Shown here: in pieces, positions 8,180 through 16,317 of the stretch
Layout: each line of letters starts with the position of its first letter
Position numbering within the stretch: the first letter of the stretch is position 1
Source: CATQHP01 sp965214915
GTDB lineage: Bacteria > Acidobacteriota > Terriglobia > Bryobacterales > UBA6623
NCBI GenBank assembly: GCA_965214915.1
Contig: CBDCCP010000003.1
Coordinates: 806,001 to 870,000, forward strand
DNA length: 64,000 nucleotides
Reading direction: 5' to 3'
Translations under genes and position numbers: made by a program
The notes under the pieces: generated by a model
The model's database searches: none
Told to the model about the DNA's origin: nothing
Seen by the model: only the letters and a program-made list of their open reading frames with translations

Positions 8180-9466
8180 GTGGCAGCCCTCGGTTTACGG
8201 CACATCGTTTTGGCGTTCGCGCCGGCGGTTTCGCTGCTCTCGGCTCAGGAACCCGCGGCTGCCGGCGAGCGCATTCGCGCCGGGTTGCTCGCTCTGAACA
8301 GCCGCGATATCCCCACGGCGCAAGAGCATCTCGAAAAAGCCATCGAAGAAGCGCCGGAAGACGCCCGCGCATGGCTCGGCCTGGCGCAAATCTACGCCAT
8401 CCTCAATCTTCACACCCAGGCCCATAACCATGCTGCGGAGGCGGCTCGCCTGGACGGCGACAATCCGACCGTGCAGCACGCGCTGTCGATGTTCTACGGC
8501 GAATACGGGAATTGGGCCGAGGCCGCCCGCTGGGAAGAGTCGTTCGCCGCGAGCGGCCAAGCCGATCCCCACGCCTATCTTCGCGCCGCCTCGATGTATC
8601 TTCAGGCGGACATGCCCCGGCGGACGATCGAACTTGCAACCAAGGGTCTCGAAAAGGACGAGTCGCCCCAACTGCACAACGTCATCGGCAAGGCGTACGA
8701 AACGGTCGGAGAGGCGGCGCCCGCCCGGCGCCACTTGGAACGCGCCGTCGAGTCCTTGCCCTACGAAGAGTCCCTGCACTTCGATCTCGGCTATTTTCAC
8801 CTGCGGCATCGGGACTTCGATGCGGCGGTGGAAGCGTTCCTGCACGGCCGCAGGTACTTCGACAAAAGCGCCGCGATCGAGCTGGGCGCCGGCATCGCCT
8901 ACTATGGGCAGCGGCGGTTCCAGGACGCGGTCGACGCGTTCCTGCGGGCCGCGCAACTCGCCCCGGCGATGGAGCAGCCGCACGCCTTCCTCGGCCGCGT
9001 CTTGCAGCATGCGCCGCACCGCCTGGAAGACGCAGTCGAGCGGCTCCGCGTTTTCCACGCGGAACACTCGAAAAATTACCTGGGGCCGTTCCTGTACGGG
9101 CAAATCCTGCTCGCGCAACTCGGCGCGGGCAACGATCCCGAGTCCCTCACGGAGATTGAGAAGCTCCTGCGCGAGTCGCTCGCGCGGCGCGAAGATTTCT
9201 GGGAATCGAACTTCGAATTGGGCGTGCTGCTGGAAAAAAAGCGGCGCTACGACGAGGCGGAGGGCTACCTGCGGCGCGCCGTCGAGTTGAACCCGGAAGC
9301 CTCGAAACCGCGCTACCGCTTGGCCCGCGTCTATCAGCGCCTGGGCAAAACCGAGGCCGCGCAGGCAGAGCGGGCCATGCATCGGCAGTTGACCGAAAAA
9401 GAACGCGAAAACATGGCCGCGGGCGGCATAGTCGCCGAACTATTGCCGGAAACGCCCGAAAATTGA
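8180..9466 (+). CDS. TPR-repeat secreted protein
   Basis: A 428-residue protein with a short hydrophobic N-terminus (about residues 8-22) likely to be a signal peptide, followed by tandem tetratricopeptide repeats through to the C-terminus. Typical repeat segments are NSRDIPTAQEHLEKAIEEAP and RRYDEAEGYLRRAVELNPEA. TPRs are protein-protein docking scaffolds and no catalytic domain is visible. The start is a GTG at 8180, chosen because the signal peptide begins there. It is divergent from ychF and convergent with ribBA, so it is probably its own transcription unit. The specific role is unknown. Confidence 0.82.
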   Translation: MAALGLRHIVLAFAPAVSLLSAQEPAAAGERIRAGLLALNSRDIPTAQEHLEKAIEEAPEDARAWLGLAQIYAILNLHTQAHNHAAEAARLDGDNPTVQHALSMFYGEYGNWAEAARWEESFAASGQADPHAYLRAASMYLQADMPRRTIELATKGLEKDESPQLHNVIGKAYETVGEAAPARRHLERAVESLPYEESLHFDLGYFHLRHRDFDAAVEAFLHGRRYFDKSAAIELGAGIAYYGQRRFQDAVDAFLRAAQLAPAMEQPHAFLGRVLQHAPHRLEDAVERLRVFHAEHSKNYLGPFLYGQILLAQLGAGNDPESLTEIEKLLRESLARREDFWESNFELGVLLEKKRRYDEAEGYLRRAVELNPEASKPRYRLARVYQRLGKTEAAQAERAMHRQLTEKERENMAAGGIVAELLPETPEN

Positions 9467-9475
9467 ATCCGGCGG

Positions 9476-10630
9476 TCAGCGCCGCTGACGGACGCCTGCG
9501 CCTTCAGCAATGGGAATCTGCGCCTCGATGCGGATGCCGAACCCCTCGAGCCCGACGACTCGGCGCGGTCGATTGGTCAGCAGGCGAATGTTTTTGAGAC
9601 CCAGATCCTTGAGAATTTGCGCTCCGATGCCGACGCCGTATTGCAGCCTGCGGCCGCTGCCGGAGCTCGAGTTCGCGGCAAGCCTGGGGTGAGCGACGAT
9701 CCGCTCCACCGCTCCCGCGCCCTTGCTGAGGCCGAAGCCGAGGCCGCCGTGGTGCAAGTAAACCAGCGCCCCCCGTCCTTCGCTTGCAATCATGCGCAGC
9801 GAGTTGTGTATCTGCCGGTACGAGGCGTTTTGCCGCGAGGCGAAAACGTCGCCGAACAGATCTTGCGCATGCATGCGCACAAGCACGGAATCCCCGCCGG
9901 ACACATCTCCCTTCACCAGAGCCAGATGGACCTCGTCATCGAGGGTCGTGCGGTAAGCAATCGCTAGAAACTCCCCGAATTCCGTATCGGCGGCGCCCTC
10001 GCCGATGCGCCGCACATATGTTTCATGCTCCAGTCGGTAACGGATCAAGTCGGCGATCGTGAGCATCTTGAGGCCGTGGACCGCGCAGAACTCGAGCAGA
10101 TCGGGCACGCGGGCCATCGTGCCGTCGTCTTTCATGATTTCGCAGATCACGCCCGCGGGAATCAGGCCGCCGAGCCGGGCAAGATCGACGGCGGCCTCGG
10201 TCTGACCGGCGCGCACCAGCACGCCGCCTTTGCGCGCGCGGAGCGGCGGCACGTGGCCGGGCCGCGCCAGGTCCTCAGGCCGCGCGGCGGGGTCGATCGC
10301 AACTTGAATCGTGCGCGCGCGGTCGGCCGCTGAAATTCCGGTCGTCACGCCGGAGGCGGCATCGATCGGCTCGCAAAACGCGGTGCCGAACATCGACGTA
10401 TTCTGCCGCGTGGCCAAGGGAATCCCCAAGTGCTCCAGACGCTGCTCGGTCATGGCCAGACAGATCAGCCCGCGGCCGTACTTGGCCATGAAATTGATGA
10501 TTTCGGGGGTGGCGTGCTCGGCGGCGACGGTGAGATCGCCTTCGTTTTCGCGGTCTTCGTCATCGATGACGACGATCATGCGGCCCGCGCGGAGCTCTGC
10601 TACCGCTTCTTCGACCGACACGAAGGCCAT
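9476..10630 (-). CDS. ribBA: RibBA-type riboflavin protein with altered residues in both domains
   Basis: The 384 residues have the two-domain layout of DHBP synthase (RibB, about 1-205) followed by GTP cyclohydrolase II (RibA, about 206-384). The RibB half keeps DDEDRENEGDL, GVTTGISAADRARTI, RPGHV and CEIMKDDGTMAR. Its RAGHTEA motif reads RAGQTEA with Q143 where E. coli RibB has a metal-binding histidine. In the RibA half the zinc-cysteine region reads HAQDLFGDVFASRQNASY, with no cysteines. RibA activity is therefore doubtful and the RibB change needs checking against relatives, since it may be normal in this phylum. No other riboflavin gene is in the window. Confidence 0.85.
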   Translation of the reverse strand: MAFVSVEEAVAELRAGRMIVVIDDEDRENEGDLTVAAEHATPEIINFMAKYGRGLICLAMTEQRLEHLGIPLATRQNTSMFGTAFCEPIDAASGVTTGISAADRARTIQVAIDPAARPEDLARPGHVPPLRARKGGVLVRAGQTEAAVDLARLGGLIPAGVICEIMKDDGTMARVPDLLEFCAVHGLKMLTIADLIRYRLEHETYVRRIGEGAADTEFGEFLAIAYRTTLDDEVHLALVKGDVSGGDSVLVRMHAQDLFGDVFASRQNASYRQIHNSLRMIASEGRGALVYLHHGGLGFGLSKGAGAVERIVAHPRLAANSSSGSGRRLQYGVGIGAQILKDLGLKNIRLLTNRPRRVVGLEGFGIRIEAQIPIAEGAGVRQRR

Positions 10631-10736
10631 TGCTTCGATTCTATCAGCGGGCCGCCCGCCGACTTGCCGTTGCTTGGCGCCGCTCGTTATCCTGGTTCTT
10701 TCTTGTTACGGGCATCGCCCCATAGGAGTGCAAATC

Positions 10737-11357
10737 TTGAGCGCCGTCCACCCCCTCGACCAGCCGATTGCGCAATGGAGTCTGCTGGAAAGCAAGTTCT
10801 ACCAAGCCTGGAGCGCCGGAACGCTTCCCCTCGGCGCGCTGAAGAGCTACGCCGCCCAATACGGCTCGTTTATCGCCGCAGTTCCCCAAGGATGGGAGGC
10901 CCACGGCGACTCAGAGACCGCCGCGGTCGAGCGCTCCCACGTCGAGATGTGGAGACGGTTCGCGGGAGCTCTCGGCGCCGATATCGAACCCCCGTCGAAC
11001 GCGGGCGTCGCTTGTCTGACGGCAACCGCCCGAAAATTCTTTACCGATCCGGCCGAATCCATCGGCTCCCTCTACGCATTCGAAGCCCAGCAGCCCGCTA
11101 CCGCCGCTTCGAAGCTGCAAGGTCTTCGCGAGCACTACGGCCTCGACCGCTCCGGTGAAGAATACTTCGCGGTCCACGAAGCCGACGAAGACGAGCCGCG
11201 CCTGCTGCGCGAGCGCTTCGACGCTTTGACCGGCGGCGAGAAACAGGCGGCGTTGGGCGCCTGCCGGATGATGTGCCGCGAGCTGCGCTCGGCGCTGGAT
11301 TCGCTTTACGACGAATACGGCGAATCCAACGGAAAAACCGCCTGCTGCGTCAACTAG
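10737..11357 (+). CDS. Haem-oxygenase-fold iron redox enzyme of the CADD/TenA-like type
   Basis: A 206-residue helical protein resembling the CADD-like iron-containing redox enzymes. Recognisable segments are SHVEMWRRFAGALG, LYAFEAQQPATAASKLQGL and REHYGL. CADD relatives use a dimetal centre, and one makes para-aminobenzoate. The usual C-terminal H-x3-D-x2-H ligand motif reads H-E-A-D-E-D-E here, so one histidine ligand seems absent. The start is taken as TTG at 10737, eight bases after AGGAG; the frame runs further upstream, but only as antisense of ribBA. It ends 15 bases before the aminotransferase and is probably co-transcribed with it. Confidence 0.7.
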   Translation: MSAVHPLDQPIAQWSLLESKFYQAWSAGTLPLGALKSYAAQYGSFIAAVPQGWEAHGDSETAAVERSHVEMWRRFAGALGADIEPPSNAGVACLTATARKFFTDPAESIGSLYAFEAQQPATAASKLQGLREHYGLDRSGEEYFAVHEADEDEPRLLRERFDALTGGEKQAALGACRMMCRELRSALDSLYDEYGESNGKTACCVN

Positions 11358-11372
11358 TTTTCTCTTACGGTC

Positions 11373-12524
11373 ATGCCCGCCTTTTACCAACCACCGAACC
11401 GCATCCTCCTGGGTCCCGGCCCGAGCATGGTCGATCCGCGCGTCTATTCTGCGCTGGCCGCGCCGATCATCGGCCACACGGACCCGGATTTCTTTGGCGT
11501 CCTACAGGACACCGCCGATCTGCTGCGCTACGTTTTCGGCACGGAGAACGAGTTCGCCATCGCCATATCGGGCACCGGCACGGCGGGCATGGAAGCCGCC
11601 GTGATGAACTTCGTCGAAGCGGGCGCCAAGGTGGCGATGTTTGCCAACGGCTACTTTTCCGACCGCCTGACCGAGATGTGCGAGCGTCAGGGGGCCGAGG
11701 TCGCGCGCCTCGAAAAACCTTGGGGCGAAGTCTTCGGCGACGACGAGGCGCGCGCGTTCATCGAGCGCGAAAAGCCGCAGATCGCCGCGTTCGTCCATGC
11801 CGAAACGTCCACCGGCGCCTTGCAGCCGGCGAAAGCGATCTGCGACGCTGCGCACGAGGTCGGCGCATTGGTGATCGGGGACTGCGTGACCTCGTTGGGC
11901 GGCATGCCCGTCGAGGTCGACAAAAACGGCATCGACATCGCTTACAGCGGCACGCAGAAATGCCTCAGCGCCCCTCCGGGACTCGCCCCGTTGACCCTTT
12001 CGCCGCGCGCGCTCGAGCGTTTGCGCGCCCGCAAGAGCCCCTGCGTGTCGTGGTACCTCGACCTGAAGCTGATCGACGCGTACTGGGGAGAGGCCCACCG
12101 CTACCACCACACCACGCCGATCAACATGTTCTACGCGCTGCGGGAAGCGCTGCGCTTGTGCAAGCTGGAAACGATGGAGGCGCGTTTCGCGCGCCACCGC
12201 CTCAACCACCGCGCTTTCGTCGCCGGCATCGAGGCGCTGGGCATGAGCATGCACGTGGCCGCCGAAAACCGCCTCTGGACGCTGAACACCCCTGTCCTCC
12301 CCGCGGGCGTCGACGACGCGGCGCTGCGCAAGCGACTGTTGAACGATTTCGGCATCGAGGTGTTGGGCGGTTTCGGGCCGCTGACGGGCAAGATCCTGCG
12401 CGTCGGCCTGATGGGCGCCTCGTCGCAGCGCCATTACGTCCTCCTGCTGCTGCAAGCCCTGGAAACCTGCCTCGGAGCAAGCGGCGGCGCCCGCGCGGCC
12501 GAAGCCGTGTACACAGGCGACTGA
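11373..12524 (+). CDS. Class V aminotransferase, alanine-glyoxylate or serine-glyoxylate type
   Basis: A 383-residue PLP enzyme of the class V family. The N-terminus has LLGPGPSMVDPRVYSALAAP, the family opening. The cofactor site has SGTGTAGMEAA, an aspartate in GDCVTSLGG and the Schiff-base lysine K196 in YSGTQKCLSAPPGL. This combination fits enzymes that use glyoxylate as amino acceptor with alanine or serine as donor; exact donor choice cannot be read from sequence. It directly follows the haem-oxygenase-like gene. The next gene downstream starts the restriction-modification system, so this marks the left border of the defence island. Confidence 0.88.
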   Translation: MPAFYQPPNRILLGPGPSMVDPRVYSALAAPIIGHTDPDFFGVLQDTADLLRYVFGTENEFAIAISGTGTAGMEAAVMNFVEAGAKVAMFANGYFSDRLTEMCERQGAEVARLEKPWGEVFGDDEARAFIEREKPQIAAFVHAETSTGALQPAKAICDAAHEVGALVIGDCVTSLGGMPVEVDKNGIDIAYSGTQKCLSAPPGLAPLTLSPRALERLRARKSPCVSWYLDLKLIDAYWGEAHRYHHTTPINMFYALREALRLCKLETMEARFARHRLNHRAFVAGIEALGMSMHVAAENRLWTLNTPVLPAGVDDAALRKRLLNDFGIEVLGGFGPLTGKILRVGLMGASSQRHYVLLLLQALETCLGASGGARAAEAVYTGD

Positions 12525-12583
12525 CGCCGCCCGGCCGCGGGTCGAAAGAGTGGTAAACTGGTTGGCGAATAAAATCGCAACAG

Positions 12584-13696
12584 ATGCAACGCGCCGCAAA
12601 TGGAGAGGCAAGTCCAGCGGAGTACCGCCTGATCGATCTCTTCTGCGGCGCCGGCGGGATGACATTGGGATTCGCCAACGCCGCGGGAGCGTCGTTTCGG
12701 CCCGTCTGGGCGAATGATGTCAACCCTTTCGCAGCGACAACCTACAACACAAATTTCGGCAACCACTGTATTGCCGGCGACATCGTCTCCATTCTCGAAA
12801 ACAATGCGCAGGCGATCCCGCAGGCGGATATAGTCATTGGCGGCCCTCCGTGTCAAGGATTCAGTCTGCTCAACAAAAATCGCCTCTCGGATGCGAGGAA
12901 ACAGTTGTGGCGTCCCTTCTTGGACGTCGTGCAGCTATCCGGCGCCCGCGCTTTCGTGATGGAAAACGTGCCTCAAATACTGGGAGCGCCGGAGTGCGGC
13001 GAGATCGTCGAGACCGCTGAAGCCTTGGGCTTTCGCGTTGCCGCCTCGAAGCTTGCGGCTGTCGATTACGGCGTTCCGCAATTGCGGACACGAGCGTTTA
13101 TCGTGGGCAGCCGTGTCGGCGATCCCGGCGGGGTTTTCCCTCCGAAAAAACGTTGCTACTCTCCCCGAAACCGGTACGCGCAAAATCTTTTCGACTTCTG
13201 CGAAAGCCCGGAACCCTGGAAAACGGTCCGGGACGCCATCGGCGATTTGCCCGCGCCGGTCGGAACGGAGATCAGAGACGATGCACCGCCCCTTGACATC
13301 CACTTCGGTCGAAACCCCACCGAATTGAGCAAGAGACGCTACCGCGCGATTCCCGAAGAGGGGATGAACCGTTTCGATCTTCAGAGGTTGGCGCCTGAAT
13401 TGACGCCGGAGTGCTGGGTGCGAAAAAAAAAGGGCGGGACGGATTTATTCGGACGGCTGTGGTGGGACCGTCCCTCATTTACTATCCGCACGGAATTTTT
13501 CAAACCGGAGAAGGGCCGCTACCTGCATCCGTCGCAGCATCGGCCGATCACGCATCGAGAGGCCGCGCGGTTTCAATCTTTCCCGGACGACTTTCGGTTT
13601 CAAGGAACGAAGATAGAAATTGCCAGGCAGATAGGCAACGCGGTTCCTCCGAAGCTCGCCGAAGCTGTGGCTGCAAGCCTGATAGCCGTAATTTGA
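12584..13696 (+). CDS. DNA cytosine-5 methyltransferase of an NgoMIV-type R-M system
   Basis: The 370 residues contain the ordered C5-methylase motifs: motif I DLFCGAGGMTLGF (about 18-30), motif IV GGPPCQGFS with catalytic C90, motif VI MENVP (126-130), motif VIII QLRTRAFIVGS, and motif X QIGNAVPPKLAEA at the C-terminus. The target-recognition region lies between VIII and X. The partner nuclease immediately downstream is NgoMIV-like, so the predicted target is GCCGGC. The start is ATG 12584 without a convincing ribosome site. It probably leads the operon M, R, Vsr. Vsr enzymes typically accompany 5-methylcytosine methylases, which fits. Confidence 0.92.
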   Translation: MQRAANGEASPAEYRLIDLFCGAGGMTLGFANAAGASFRPVWANDVNPFAATTYNTNFGNHCIAGDIVSILENNAQAIPQADIVIGGPPCQGFSLLNKNRLSDARKQLWRPFLDVVQLSGARAFVMENVPQILGAPECGEIVETAEALGFRVAASKLAAVDYGVPQLRTRAFIVGSRVGDPGGVFPPKKRCYSPRNRYAQNLFDFCESPEPWKTVRDAIGDLPAPVGTEIRDDAPPLDIHFGRNPTELSKRRYRAIPEEGMNRFDLQRLAPELTPECWVRKKKGGTDLFGRLWWDRPSFTIRTEFFKPEKGRYLHPSQHRPITHREAARFQSFPDDFRFQGTKIEIARQIGNAVPPKLAEAVAASLIAVI

Positions 13697-13750
13697 GGTT
13701 CTGGAATATATTGACATGTCCGCCTACCTCTCACAAAGGAGCGGAGCGAC

Positions 13751-14563
13751 TTGCATGCCCGTGCCTTGAACCGATTGATCCGATACCGATCGAAGGACAG
13801 TCCCAACTTCGCGGATTCCAGCAGTCAAGTCAGCAAGAAGATCGCCGCGCGGGTGCTCCAAAAGCTTGGTGCGCCCGGCAGTGGGTCTCAACTCAAAGGA
13901 CAAGAGGCCGGTAGAATCTTCGAGGAACTGATTGCCCGGTTCCTTGGAAATTGCTTTAACCGGCTGGACTCTCTTCGGCCGGGAAAGTGGGACTTGCAAC
14001 GCGGCTCGGAAATTGCGGAATTCGCACAGTACGCCCATCTTGCGGATCTCTCCCTTGCTGCAAAGACCGACCGTAAAGGCGTGCTGCGAACCGTCTTGGG
14101 CGACTATACGGTCAAACCGGATATTGTGATTTCCCGGTCCCCGGAATCCGATTCCGCTATCAATAGCTCGACGCCGTTGGTGGACGACTGTACCGTGCTG
14201 CGCTCGCCGCTACGCGCCGTAAACGGCTCAGCCCCGATTCTTCATGCCAGCATCTCGTGCAAGTACACGATTCGCAGCGACCGGAGTCAGAACTCGAGAA
14301 CCGAAGCGCTCAATCTCATCCGCAACCGCAAAGGGCATACCCCTCACATCGCTGTGGTGACCGCGGAACCGATGCCGTCGCGGTTAGGCTCTTTGGCGCT
14401 CGGCACAGGAGATATCGACTGTGTGTACCATTTCGCCCTCGATGAGTTGGTCGCCTCGGTTGACGAGGTGGGCGACGAGACGGCAAAAGAACTTTTGGCA
14501 ATCCTTGTGGACGGGAAGCGCTTGCGCGACGTCAGCGATCTGCCCCTGGATTTGGCGGCGTAG
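13751..14563 (+). CDS. NgoMIV-family type II restriction endonuclease, predicted GCCGGC
   Basis: A 270-residue protein that follows R.NgoMIV closely from memory of that sequence, with LHASISCKYTIRSDRSQN, LNLIRNRKG, VVTAEPMPSRL, IDCVYHFALDEL and the ending DVSDLPLDLAA. The nuclease site is probably E58 or E59 (IFEEL), D124 (KPDIV), K171 (SISCK) and E185. The DNA-reading segment IRSDR (174-178) is intact, which supports cutting at GCCGGC. The start is TTG at 13751, nine bases after AAAGGAG; the ATG at 13755 is out of frame. It follows the methylase by 54 bases and is followed by vsr two bases later. Confidence 0.93.
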   Translation: MHARALNRLIRYRSKDSPNFADSSSQVSKKIAARVLQKLGAPGSGSQLKGQEAGRIFEELIARFLGNCFNRLDSLRPGKWDLQRGSEIAEFAQYAHLADLSLAAKTDRKGVLRTVLGDYTVKPDIVISRSPESDSAINSSTPLVDDCTVLRSPLRAVNGSAPILHASISCKYTIRSDRSQNSRTEALNLIRNRKGHTPHIAVVTAEPMPSRLGSLALGTGDIDCVYHFALDELVASVDEVGDETAKELLAILVDGKRLRDVSDLPLDLAA

Positions 14564-14565
14564 TC

Positions 14566-14988
14566 GTGGACACGCTGACCCCGGAACAGCGGCGACGATG
14601 CATGGCATCGGTCGGCGGTAAGAATACGCGCCCGGAAATCGTTGTGCGGCGCATCGTTCATCGCCTTGGATATCGTTTTCGATTGCATGTAAGAGACCTG
14701 CCCGGCAATCCCGATATCGTGTTGCCCCGGCATCGCAAAGCGATATTCGTACACGGATGTTTCTGGCATGGCCACAGCGGCTGCCGTCGGGCCGCAAGGC
14801 CGACGACGAATGTCGAGTTTTGGAACGAAAAACTCGATGGAAATATTCGCCGTGATAAGCGGTTCCGGGAGGATCTGGAAGCCTTGGGGTGGCGAACCCT
14901 GGTAATCTGGGAGTGTCAAACCAAGAACTTGGAACAACTCGAGCAGCGGCTTGCCCGTTTCTTGCGCGACCCCGCGCCGATCGTTTAG
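14566..14988 (+). CDS. vsr: Very short patch repair endonuclease Vsr
   Basis: A 140-residue protein of normal Vsr length. It nicks DNA at T:G mismatches made when 5-methylcytosine deaminates, protecting the methylated sites from C-to-T mutation. The catalytic D50 (GNPDIVLP) and the histidines H63 and H68 in FVHGCFWHGH match E. coli D51, H64 and H69. The start is a GTG two bases after the nuclease stop, so translation is probably coupled. Its presence supports the methylase making 5-methylcytosine. Confidence 0.95.
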   Translation: MDTLTPEQRRRCMASVGGKNTRPEIVVRRIVHRLGYRFRLHVRDLPGNPDIVLPRHRKAIFVHGCFWHGHSGCRRAARPTTNVEFWNEKLDGNIRRDKRFREDLEALGWRTLVIWECQTKNLEQLEQRLARFLRDPAPIV

Positions 14989-14999
14989 CCCCGGCCGTC

Positions 15000-15017
15000 G
15001 GCGTCTTTGTTACCAAG
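15000..15017 (+). repeat. Left copy of an 18-bp direct repeat flanking the type III-A module
   Basis: GGCGTCTTTGTTACCAAG is identical to 20001-20018. It lies 11 bases after the vsr stop codon and 50 bases before the end of the CARF-HEPN gene. The two copies enclose exactly the five CRISPR effector genes, which suggests an insertion footprint or an exchange point. Confidence 0.7.
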
Positions 15018-15066
15018 GCCCTGATCTCTGACTCGCGGCCCGAGACCGAGCACGCCCCGGCGGCCC

Positions 15067-16317
15067 CTATCGGAGCTTCAACTCCAAATGCGGCCAACGT
15101 GGGATATCGGACTCGTCGAGACCGAGGGCTGAGAGCGCCGACTCCCAAAACGACCTGAAATCCTCTTCGGTGACACACCGCAATCCGTGAGCCAGCAGCG
15201 AGTTGTTTCGTTTCTGTAGATCGTTCTTGAGCGAGTCGTAGGTGCGTGCTTGCCGGCGAAGCGACTCGTCTTCGCTGAACTCCAAAGCTTCGAACAGGTT
15301 TTTGACGCCAAGCTTGTAACGGCCGTCCTCGGACACGCCGAGCTTGGCGACGATATTTTCTCGACGGTCGGCCGGGAATTGCTCTATCGAGAGCTTGCCT
15401 AACTCGGCGCCGAATGCTTGCTTCACGAGTTGTTGACCGCGCAACTCGACCGCGCGATAGAGCCTTCCGACGGCATCGTCGAAGCGCGACTGCTTCGCCC
15501 GGCGGTCGGCGTTGGCCAGAAGCTCGAGAAGAGTCTCGCGCCCGGCGGTACGGTCGTTGTCTTTCACTTGCTCCCGGACGGCCTGCCAATGCTTGTGCGA
15601 AGCTTCGAGTTTTTCGTAGCACACGTAATCGTAATCGAGCGAAAATTCCAGTTTCTCGCGCTGGCGGCGGTATTGCTTGTATGCTTCATCGAAGTCGAAC
15701 CTGTCAGCCAGTCCAAGGGCCTTGCAAAGCCCGGCGAAGGCATGCAGACGCGCTTTCTGTGGGGAAGGGTCGCACTTCTCAGCGGCTTCTTTGAGAATCT
15801 CGGCGGCGGCATCGGCGTGAAACTCCGAGAGCAGCCAGTTCGCGCGCTCCATCTCGCGCACGGCGTATGCGTTCCATGGATTTTGGCTCCGGACGACCCG
15901 CTCGGAGCCGGTCACAACCGTGCCGCGATTCTCGGAGCCGCATCTAAGGCCGCCCACATAAGTGAAGTGCGTGAAGCGTTCCATAGCGGCCAGAGCGAGC
16001 GCGGCAGACATGGCCTTCGTACCGCCAGTGATGTCCACATACACCTCTTCCGGCTTGATCTCGCGCTCGTGGAGCCACCTCTCGATATCGGCTCGAATTT
16101 GCCAATAGCATGTTCCGATGTCCTCGTGATCGGAGATTTCTAGATAGTTGCGTTGAGGGTCGTAGTCCGTTAACGCTGGCAGGACTTCTTTCTCTACATC
16201 CGGCTTCGAACCGCTGGAGACAACGAAAAGAACGTAGGGAGGTCTGCCTTCATCCAATGTTTTTCGCACCGGTTCGGGGCTGCGTCCAACGCTCACGATC
16301 ATTCCGCGCAAGCTCAT
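15067..16317 (-). CDS. CARF-HEPN ribonuclease (Csm6-like, Cas02710/TIGR02710 type)
   Basis: This 416-residue protein has an N-terminal Rossmann-like CARF domain with VVSSGSKPDVEKEV (33-46) and VDITGGTKAM (94-103), the latter a hallmark of cyclic-oligoadenylate sensors of this family. The C-terminus carries a HEPN motif, R370-NNSLLA-H377, on a helix. The known logic is that Cas10 makes cyclic oligoadenylate on target binding and the CARF protein then cuts RNA non-specifically. The ATG at 16317 overlaps the csm4 stop as ATGA, implying coupled translation. The C-terminus before the direct repeat is complete. Assignment to TIGR02710 rather than classical Csm6 is from motifs only. Confidence 0.85.
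   Translation of the reverse strand: MSLRGMIVSVGRSPEPVRKTLDEGRPPYVLFVVSSGSKPDVEKEVLPALTDYDPQRNYLEISDHEDIGTCYWQIRADIERWLHEREIKPEEVYVDITGGTKAMSAALALAAMERFTHFTYVGGLRCGSENRGTVVTGSERVVRSQNPWNAYAVREMERANWLLSEFHADAAAEILKEAAEKCDPSPQKARLHAFAGLCKALGLADRFDFDEAYKQYRRQREKLEFSLDYDYVCYEKLEASHKHWQAVREQVKDNDRTAGRETLLELLANADRRAKQSRFDDAVGRLYRAVELRGQQLVKQAFGAELGKLSIEQFPADRRENIVAKLGVSEDGRYKLGVKNLFEALEFSEDESLRRQARTYDSLKNDLQKRNNSLLAHGLRCVTEEDFRSFWESALSALGLDESDIPRWPHLELKLR

Noticed and set aside
14989..15066. A CRISPR repeat or array beside the type III-A genes
   Set aside because: Only one copy of the 18-bp sequence is present on each side, with no spacer series.
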